NCBI GenBank assembly: GCA_946886855.1
Contig: CAMPJJ010000059.1
Coordinates: 1 to 36,212, forward strand
DNA: 36,212 nt
Direction of reading: 5' to 3'
Origin: an uncultured Roseateles sp.
GTDB taxonomy: Bacteria > Pseudomonadota > Gammaproteobacteria > Burkholderiales > Burkholderiaceae
Shown: piece by piece, positions 31,026 through 36,212 of the stretch
Position numbering within the stretch: position 1 is the first letter of the stretch
How the letters are laid out: each line of letters begins with the position of its first letter
Notes under the pieces: model-generated
What the model was told of the DNA's origin: nothing
Databases searched by the model: none
The model's input: only the letters and a program-made list of their open reading frames with translations
Program-made: the position numbers and the translations under genes

Positions 31026-32933
31026 TCAGAGCGACGGCGAATAACGCAGCGCGACGAACCAGGTGCGCGGCGCCTGCTGGTAGAAGTTGGCCGTCTGGTA
31101 GTGGCGGTTGAAGGCGTTGTCGACGTTCAGCTGCAGGCGCCAATCCTTGGCGAACGCGTACTGCGCGTCCAGGTTGAGCAGGCCGTAGCCGCCCAGCCGG
31201 GTCTTGTTGGCGGCATCGTCGAAGCGCTGTCCGGAGCCGACGACGCTCGCGCCCAGCGTCCAGGCCTGCAGCGCGGTCTCCGCGCGCAGCGTGCCGAAGC
31301 GTTTGGCGCGGCGTTGCAGCTGCCGGCCGCTGTTGGCGTCGGTGGGATCCAGGAAGTCCGCGGTGGCGCTCAGGGTCACCGGACCCAGCCGTGCGCCGCC
31401 CTTCAGGCTGGTGCCCTTGAGCAGCGCCCGGGCGACGTTGCTGTAGCAGCCGGTCGTCGAGCGGCAGCTGCCGGCCGCGCCGAAGGCGATCAGGTCGGTG
31501 ACGCGGTTGTGGAAGGTGGTGACCGCGAAGTCGAAGCCGCCCTGCGCCCAGGCGAGGCCGGCTTCGCGGTTCTGCGCGCGCTCGGGGCGGAGTTCCGCCA
31601 CGCCCGGCTTCGTCGTGTCGGGACCGTAGACGCTGCCGCGCTGGTACAGCGTGGGCGCGCGGAAGGCGTTGCCGGCCGAGGCCGTCACGCGCCAGCCGCC
31701 GCCGAGCCGGACGCCGGCCGCGAGGCTGCCGGTGTCGATGCCGCCGAATTCGCTGTCGTCGTCATGCCGGCCGTGTGCCTGCAGGCTGAAGGCGCCCAGC
31801 GTGCCGAGGTAGCTCAGGCCGATCGCGTTCTGGTCGCGCGTGCCCTTGCCGCCGCCGACCAGGTCGGTGTTGACCAGGCGGTCTTCCCGACGCTCCAGCA
31901 GGCCGTTGAGCTGATGCTGCTCGTTGATCCGGTAGAAGCCCTGCAGCGAGGCGCTGCGGATGCGCGTCTTCGTCAGGTAGGGCGAACTCGGCTTGGTCTC
32001 GTAGTTCTCTTCGGACTGGCCCGCCGACAGCTGGGTGGACAGCGCCGCGGACCAGGTGGAATTCAGGCTCAGCTTGCCCGCGAGCGTTTCGGTGATGCCG
32101 CGGTCGTCGGCGTTCTTGCCGGCGTCGTAGCCGGCGTTGCTGCGGCTCTTCAGGCCGAGGAACTCGAGGCGCTGGCCTTCGGCCACCCGGCCGCCCAGGC
32201 GCAGGCTGCCGCTGTAGTTGCGCCAGCCGTCGGCGTCGGGGTTGTAGCTCTTGGCCGCCGTGTTCAGGTAGGCGTTGAAGCCGGTGCCACGGTCCATGGC
32301 GAGCGCGCCGGCGTAGTCGAAGTCCGCCGTGCCGCCGCTGATGCCGACATCGGCCTTCACCTGCCCGAGCTTGCCGCCGCCGATGCCCAGGTCCAGCTGC
32401 GTGCGGCCCGCGCCCTTGCGGGTGAAGATCTGCACGACGCCGCCGATCGCGTCGGAACCGTAGAGCGCGCTGGCGGGGCCCTTGAGGACCTCGATGCGCT
32501 CGATCTGCGAGACCGGCAGGTTCTGCCAGCTGGCGCCGCCGGAAGACTGGCCATCCACGCGCACGCCGTCGATGAGGACCACGGTGTGGCGGGTCTCGGC
32601 GCCACGCACGAAGACCGAGGTCGCGTTGCCCGGACCGCCGTTGCTCGTCATCTGCAGGCCGGCGACATTGCGCAGCAGGGTGGCGAGGTTGCCGAAGCCC
32701 TGGCGCTCGATGGTGTCGCGGTGGATGACGGTGAGGTCGGCGGCGACGTCGGACAGCTTCATCGGGCTGCGCGTGCCGGTGACGGTGACGTCGTCGAGCC
32801 GGCTGGCGGGGGCGGTCGACTGCGCGGACGCGGCGGGAGAGAGTGCGACGAGCGTCGACAGGGCGACGGCCATCGGGGTGAGGACGGGCAGCGAGCGGGC
32901 ACCAGCGCGCGCGCGCGAAACGAACGGAAGCAT
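31026..32933 (-). CDS. btuB: vitamin B12 TonB-dependent receptor
   Basis: The 635-residue outer-membrane receptor has a signal peptide (residues about 1-38, ending ASAQ), a TonB-box-like DDVTVTG, a plug domain with LATLLRNVAGLQM, FVRGAETRHTVVLIDGVRV and LKGPASALYGSDAIGGVVQI, and a 22-stranded-type barrel. The plug motifs are those of BtuB and related B12 receptors. The start at 32933 (MLPFVSR) gives a proper signal peptide; an ATG at 33206 would translate part of the riboswitch and is rejected. A cobalamin riboswitch lies upstream in the 5' leader, about 137 bases before the ATG. High cobalamin should therefore repress it. It heads the cobalamin gene run. Confidence 0.95.
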   Translation of the reverse strand: MLPFVSRARAGARSLPVLTPMAVALSTLVALSPAASAQSTAPASRLDDVTVTGTRSPMKLSDVAADLTVIHRDTIERQGFGNLATLLRNVAGLQMTSNGGPGNATSVFVRGAETRHTVVLIDGVRVDGQSSGGASWQNLPVSQIERIEVLKGPASALYGSDAIGGVVQIFTRKGAGRTQLDLGIGGGKLGQVKADVGISGGTADFDYAGALAMDRGTGFNAYLNTAAKSYNPDADGWRNYSGSLRLGGRVAEGQRLEFLGLKSRSNAGYDAGKNADDRGITETLAGKLSLNSTWSAALSTQLSAGQSEENYETKPSSPYLTKTRIRSASLQGFYRINEQHQLNGLLERREDRLVNTDLVGGGKGTRDQNAIGLSYLGTLGAFSLQAHGRHDDDSEFGGIDTGSLAAGVRLGGGWRVTASAGNAFRAPTLYQRGSVYGPDTTKPGVAELRPERAQNREAGLAWAQGGFDFAVTTFHNRVTDLIAFGAAGSCRSTTGCYSNVARALLKGTSLKGGARLGPVTLSATADFLDPTDANSGRQLQRRAKRFGTLRAETALQAWTLGASVVGSGQRFDDAANKTRLGGYGLLNLDAQYAFAKDWRLQLNVDNAFNRHYQTANFYQQAPRTWFVALRYSPSL

Positions 32934-33069
32934 GAGGAAGGGACCAACGACGGAGTTCAGACGCCTGCTCACCCGCAGGACCTCTGAGAAACGGCGTCGC
33001 CGGCTCGTCGTCGGGTCGTCCTCGTGAAACTCACGGCGGACGCGTCGCGATCGGCTGGAGACGCCACCT

Positions 33070-33290
33070 GTTGGCCGGTATCCGGGCTGGTGGCCGCTGC
33101 CTGTGTCCTTCCCAGCGCGGATGCGCCAGTGGACATGGGGACAGGCAGTGCCGGCTGCCGCCCGGGGGTCCTTCGTCAGGATCCCGGGCGCGCGACCGGC
33201 GGCCACTTACCGTTGCGGGGACAGCTCAGGTTGGTTCGCGCATCGGGGATGCGACCGCTTCCTGATTCCCGTTTAACTGCACGGACGCAA
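33070..33290 (-). promoter_or_regulatory. cobalamin riboswitch upstream of btuB
   Basis: Read on the minus strand, this leader shows the conserved cobalamin aptamer elements in order. There is AACGGGAATCAGG near 33270, then CTGTCCCCGCAACGGTAAG near 33200-33225, a B12-box-type GTCCACTGGCG near 33130, GGGAAGGACA near 33110 and AGCCCGGATACC near 33075-33090. The aptamer precedes btuB and is followed by about 137 bases to the ATG. No strong intrinsic terminator is seen in that stretch, so control may act on translation. The edges are approximate. The 386 bases between btuB and the next gene at 33320 hold only this element and its leader. Confidence 0.92.
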
Positions 33291-33319
33291 TGTCCGCACG
33301 AGCACCAACGGCGCGCATT

Positions 33320-33838
33320 CTAGCGAGGTGTGGCGCTCGTGCCCGTCGAGGACGTGGTCGGCGTCGGCGGCGAGGCCGGATCGGGGGTCTTCGGCGCCTT
33401 GGGCTTCTTCTTCGGCGGCTTCTTCGGATCCTTGGGCTTGGGCTTCTTCGGATCCGCGGGTTTGGCCGGCTTGGTCGCGCGCTGCCCGGGCAGGCGGCCG
33501 TCGATGCCGATCGCCTTGGACGGCGCCTTCGCCGACTGGCGTTCACGGTCCCGTTCGCGCGCGGCCAGGTCGCGGGTCTCGGCGGCCGTGCGCTTGCGCG
33601 CGGCGTCGGCCTCCTGGGGATCGACCTTGTCCTTGGCCACTTCGGCCGTCCGGCCCTGGCCGTCGGGGCAGGGCGTCTCGCGCAAGTCGTGACCCTCCGG
33701 GCCGCACCGGTAGTAGCCGAGGGTGCGCTCCTGCGCCGGCGCAGGCTTGGTCGCCTCCTGCCGGTCCTGCGCGCGGGCCGCGCCAGACATGAGGACCAGA
33801 ACAGCAGTCGTCAGGATCAGGGCGGCGCGCGCGGACAT
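33320..33838 (-). CDS. secreted, Lys/Pro-rich protein with a DUF4124-like N-terminal part, 172 residues
   Basis: A Sec signal peptide (residues 1-23, ending ARAQ) is followed by a short region with YYRCGPEGHDLRETPCPDG, which resembles the DUF4124 pattern and contains two Cys residues. A charged helical stretch (rich in A, E, R) follows, then a tail made almost only of Lys, Pro, Ala and Asp, with repeated PKKP and KPKD units and a final Thr/Ser/Pro end. No enzyme motif is seen. The start at 33838 is chosen because it gives a clean signal peptide. It begins one base after the pth stop codon at 33840, so it is probably co-transcribed with pth. The role is unknown; a periplasmic or cell-wall-contacting protein is plausible. 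Confidence 0.75.
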   Translation of the reverse strand: MSARAALILTTAVLVLMSGAARAQDRQEATKPAPAQERTLGYYRCGPEGHDLRETPCPDGQGRTAEVAKDKVDPQEADAARKRTAAETRDLAARERDRERQSAKAPSKAIGIDGRLPGQRATKPAKPADPKKPKPKDPKKPPKKKPKAPKTPDPASPPTPTTSSTGTSATPR

Positions 33839-33839
33839 G

Positions 33840-34538
33840 TCAGTCTCCGGAGGAAGGGGGTGGGGCAGGAGGAATCGTTGAGGCAGGTGTTGCAGCGTCG
33901 GCAACGGGGGCGCCCGGCTTGGGCGGCAGATGGGCCGGTCTGGGCGGCTTGGGCCGCGGCGGCTTGGCGTGCAGCAGCGCCACCGCCTTGGCCATGTCGC
34001 CGCCGGTCATCAGCTTGAAGGCTTCGAGCGATTTGCCGATGCTGTCCTCGACCGCCTGGCGCTCCGCCAGCGGCGGCTTGCGCAGCACGTAGCCGGCGAC
34101 CTCGTCGCGATGGCCCGGATGGCCGATGCCCAGCCGCAGGCGCCAGAAGTTGCCGCTGCCCAGCTGGGCCTGCATGTCCTTGAGCCCGTTGTGGCCGGCG
34201 TTGCCGCCACCCTGCTTGAGCTTGAACTCGCCGGGGGCGATCTCGAGCTCGTCGTGGATGGCGAGGATCTCCTCCGGCGCGATCTTGAAGAAGCGCGCCA
34301 GCGCCGCCACCGACTTGCCGGAGAGGTTCATGTAGGTCATCGGCTGCAGCAGCCAGATCGGGCCGGGCGCGCCCGGCGCATCGTTCACCCGGGCGACCAG
34401 GCCCGAGTACTTCGTGTCCAGCTGCGGCGACGCCTTCAGGCCGCGCGCGAGCGCATCGATCCACCAGAACCCGGCGTTGTGGCGGGTGTCCTCGTATTCA
34501 GGGCCGGGATTGCCCAGGCCGACAAAGAGACGAATCAT
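33840..34538 (-). CDS. pth: peptidyl-tRNA hydrolase
   Basis: The enzyme releases tRNA from prematurely dissociated peptidyl-tRNA. The core shows [21 protein letters not shown] with the catalytic His in TRHNAGF, then [28 protein letters not shown] with the catalytic Asp, and [12 protein letters not shown]. The 232-residue length exceeds the usual 190-200 because of a proline-rich tail of about 40 residues after the helical end ([16 protein letters not shown]...). Such tails occur in some Burkholderiales but their role is unknown. It is cytoplasmic. It sits between rplY and the secreted Lys/Pro-rich gene, in the conserved prs-rplY-pth order of Proteobacteria. Confidence 0.96.
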   Translation of the reverse strand: MIRLFVGLGNPGPEYEDTRHNAGFWWIDALARGLKASPQLDTKYSGLVARVNDAPGAPGPIWLLQPMTYMNLSGKSVAALARFFKIAPEEILAIHDELEIAPGEFKLKQGGGNAGHNGLKDMQAQLGSGNFWRLRLGIGHPGHRDEVAGYVLRKPPLAERQAVEDSIGKSLEAFKLMTGGDMAKAVALLHAKPPRPKPPRPAHLPPKPGAPVADAATPASTIPPAPPPSSGD

Positions 34539-34570
34539 GGGGCGCGATTATCAGTGCCGAGCGCAAAAGC

Positions 34571-34596
34571 AGAAGGCCCCGCGAGCGGGGCCTTCT
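34571..34596 (-). terminator. intrinsic terminator after rplY
   Basis: A perfect GC-rich stem (AGAAGGCCCCGC / GCGGGGCCTTCT) with a very short loop is followed on the minus strand by GCTTTTGC. It lies about 85 bases after the rplY stop and before pth, so pth probably has its own promoter. A second small hairpin (CCCCGAAGGGG) lies between it and the rplY stop. Confidence 0.8.
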
Positions 34597-34680
34597 TCGG
34601 GGGGAGATGCCACCCCGAAGGGGGCATTCCAGACAACGGACGCGATCCTCGTCAGGCGCGCGTCCGTCGAGGAAGAAGAA

Positions 34681-35313
34681 TTACTTCTTCTTCTTCTTCT
34701 TGTCGTCGGCGGCCGGAGCGGCAGCCACGACGATGACTTCTTCAGCCGCGGCCGGAACCGGGGTGGCGACCACCGGGTTCGGCTTGCCGTGCGTGACGAT
34801 CTTGATGTGATCGGCCAGCTTCAGGTCGTTCACGTGGATCGAGTGACCCATCGTCAGACCGCTCAGGTCGACTTCGATGAACTCGGGCAGCTGTTGCGCC
34901 AGGCAGGTGATTTCCAGCTGGGTCAGCACGTGGTTCACGGTGCCCTTGTCGGTCTTGACGGCCGGCGACTCGGCTTCACCGACAAAGTGCAGCGGCACCT
35001 TCTTGGTGATCCTGGTCGTGGCGTCGACGCGCTGGAAGTCCACGTGCAGCACTTGCTGCTTGTACGGGTGCATCTGGAAGTCACGCAGCAGCACTTGCGT
35101 GGTCTTGCCGTCCACTTCCATGTCGAGGATGGAGCTGTGGAAAGCTTCCTTCTTCATGGCGTGGAACAGCGCGTTGTGATCCAGCTCGATGACGGCCGGC
35201 TCGCCAGCACCGTAAACGATGCCAGGAACCTTGCCAGCGTGGCGCAGGCGGCGGCTCGCTCCGGTCCCCTGCAGCTTGCGCTCGAAAGCGACGAATTTCA
35301 TATCAATCTCCAA
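34681..35313 (-). CDS. rplY: 50S ribosomal protein L25 / general stress protein Ctc
   Basis: The protein binds 5S rRNA in the large ribosomal subunit. It is the long, two-domain (CTC/TL5) form with 210 residues: an N-terminal L25 domain ([29 protein letters not shown]) and a C-terminal beta domain ([27 protein letters not shown]). The tail is Ala/Val-rich and ends in six lysines, encoded by a run of six AAG codons (CTT repeats on the plus strand at 34684-34701). The ATG at 35313 lies about 108 bases after the prs stop. This gap holds a small GGAGCG/CGCTCC hairpin. Confidence 0.96.
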   Translation of the reverse strand: MEIDMKFVAFERKLQGTGASRRLRHAGKVPGIVYGAGEPAVIELDHNALFHAMKKEAFHSSILDMEVDGKTTQVLLRDFQMHPYKQQVLHVDFQRVDATTRITKKVPLHFVGEAESPAVKTDKGTVNHVLTQLEITCLAQQLPEFIEVDLSGLTMGHSIHVNDLKLADHIKIVTHGKPNPVVATPVPAAAEEVIVVAAAPAADDKKKKKK

Positions 35314-35421
35314 GAATGGACGGAGCGCCAGGATTGACGCTCCGGGTGAAGGCCCCGCGACCAGGCGCCTTCGCGAAACAGCCGCCGTCCTTGCGGACCG
35401 CGGCCGGAACTCAGGGGGCGA

Positions 35422-36212
35422 TCAGAAGTTGTTGTTCTGTTCCGAGAAGAGGGAGGTCACCGACTCGCCGTCCGAAATGCGGCGGATGGTCTCGGCGAAC
35501 AGGAAAGCGACCGACAGCTGGCGGATCTTGCCGCAGGCCTTGGCCGTCTCCGACAGCGGGATCGTGTTGGTGATGACGACCTCGTCCAGCATCGAACCGG
35601 CGATGCGCTCGATCGCCGGGCCCGACAGGATGGGGTGGGTGCAGTAGGCGAAGACGCTTCTGGCGCCACGTTCCTTCAGCACCTCGGCCGCCTTCACCAG
35701 CGTGCCGGCCGTGTCGATCATGTCGTCCATGATCACGCAATTGCGGCCGTCGATCTCGCCGATGACGTGCATCACCTCGGAGACGTTGGCCGACGGACGG
35801 CGCTTGTCGATGATCGCCAGGTCGCAGCCCAGTTGCTTGGCCAGCGCACGGGCGCGGACCACGCCGCCGACGTCGGGGCTGACCACCACCAGGTCGCTGT
35901 AGTTGCGGGCCTTCAGGTCCGACAGCAGCACCGGGGAGGCGTAGATGTTGTCGACCGGGATGTCGAAGAAGCCCTGGATCTGGTCCGCGTGCAGGTCCAT
36001 CGTCAGGACGCGCTCGACGCCGACGGTCTCCAGCAGGTTGGCCACGACCTTGGCCGAGATCGGCACGCGCGTCGAGCGTGGGCGGCGATCCTGGCGCGCA
36101 TAACCGAAGTAGGGGATCACGGCGGTGATGCGGCGCGCGCTGGCGCGCTTCATCGCATCGACCATGATCAGCAGCTCCATCAGGTTCTCGTTCGTCGGCG
36201 CGCAGGTGGGCT
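35422..36212 (-). CDS. prs: ribose-phosphate pyrophosphokinase, 5' part outside the window
   Basis: The enzyme makes phosphoribosyl pyrophosphate from ribose 5-phosphate and ATP, a precursor for nucleotides, histidine and NAD. The window ends inside the gene, so the first roughly 55 residues are missing; the frame runs to the edge as [17 protein letters not shown]. Visible motifs are [21 protein letters not shown], the [17 protein letters not shown] active-site region, and the PRPP-binding loop [17 protein letters not shown]. These are standard for class I Prs. It is upstream of rplY in the conserved order. Confidence 0.96.
   Translation of the reverse strand, partial: PTCAPTNENLMELLIMVDAMKRASARRITAVIPYFGYARQDRRPRSTRVPISAKVVANLLETVGVERVLTMDLHADQIQGFFDIPVDNIYASPVLLSDLKARNYSDLVVVSPDVGGVVRARALAKQLGCDLAIIDKRRPSANVSEVMHVIGEIDGRNCVIMDDMIDTAGTLVKAAEVLKERGARSVFAYCTHPILSGPAIERIAGSMLDEVVITNTIPLSETAKACGKIRQLSVAFLFAETIRRISDGESVTSLFSEQNNNF

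Noticed and set aside
32934..33206. A longer btuB starting at an ATG at 33206
   Set aside because: The extra 91 residues would be translated from the riboswitch; the true signal peptide starts at 32933.
1..36212. tRNA or rRNA genes, insertion sequences, phage or integrase genes
   Set aside because: I saw no cloverleaf with CCA-type end, no rRNA segment and no transposase or integrase reading frame on either strand.

Overview
The window is high-GC DNA with long gene runs, short overlaps and Betaproteobacterial-type genes (rplY-pth-prs order, DUF3369 regulator, NrtR, a two-TonB-receptor cobalamin locus). The overall look suggests a Burkholderiales bacterium of the Roseateles/Mitsuaria/Rubrivivax type. 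This assignment is inferred from gene content and style only.

Layout. (1) Bases 1-75 hold a CACTGG hexamer array next to the end of cobS (76-870, minus). (2) Bases 909-3008 hold a GAF-GGDEF diguanylate cyclase and a receiver-DUF3369 protein, both minus. (3) Bases 3189-7589, plus strand, hold an MFS transporter, an orphan amino-acid-type binding protein with a clear terminator, and two unrecognised genes. (4) Bases 7507-9310, minus, hold a small lipoprotein and a CNNM/CorC-type membrane protein. (5) Bases 9475-11760 hold an NAD/ADP-ribose island. A NADAR protein, a small ADP-ribosylation/crystallin-J1-like protein and a small membrane protein are divergent from an NrtR-type Nudix regulator. 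Two near-identical palindromes lie between them. (6) Bases 11967-13127 hold a SUKH-like and a DUF4440-like protein.

(7) Bases 13330-33290 are a 20-kb, entirely minus-strand cobalamin region. A cobalamin riboswitch leads into btuB, cobU, btuF, btuC, btuD, cobB, an ExbB-like channel, DUF2149, a CobN-like chelatase, a second TonB-dependent receptor, cobO, cbiB, cobD, cobQ and cobT. Many junctions are 4-base ATGA or GTGA overlaps. The genes cover corrinoid uptake (btuBFCD), a,c-diamide and cobyric acid amidation (cobB, cobQ), adenosylation (cobO), the aminopropanol arm (cobD, cbiB) and nucleotide loop assembly (cobU, cobT, and cobS some 12 kb away). No corrin-ring (precorrin) genes and no chelatase AAA+ partners are in the window.

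(8) Bases 33320-36212, minus, are housekeeping: a secreted Lys/Pro-rich protein, pth, rplY and the 3' part of prs.

The most interesting element is the cassette at 19003-26127. A CobN-family protein with a signal peptide, a proline-rich arm and a C-terminal membrane anchor is translationally coupled to an ExbB/TolQ-like channel, a DUF2149 protein with an ExbD-like membrane aspartate, and a TonB-dependent receptor. It looks like a periplasmic, proton-motive-force-linked metal (de)chelation system, similar in composition to Bacteroidota hmu haem operons but placed inside B12 metabolism. The second is the NrtR-NADAR-ADP-ribosylation-like island. The third is a 108-bp perfect-armed palindromic element inserted in frame inside cobB.
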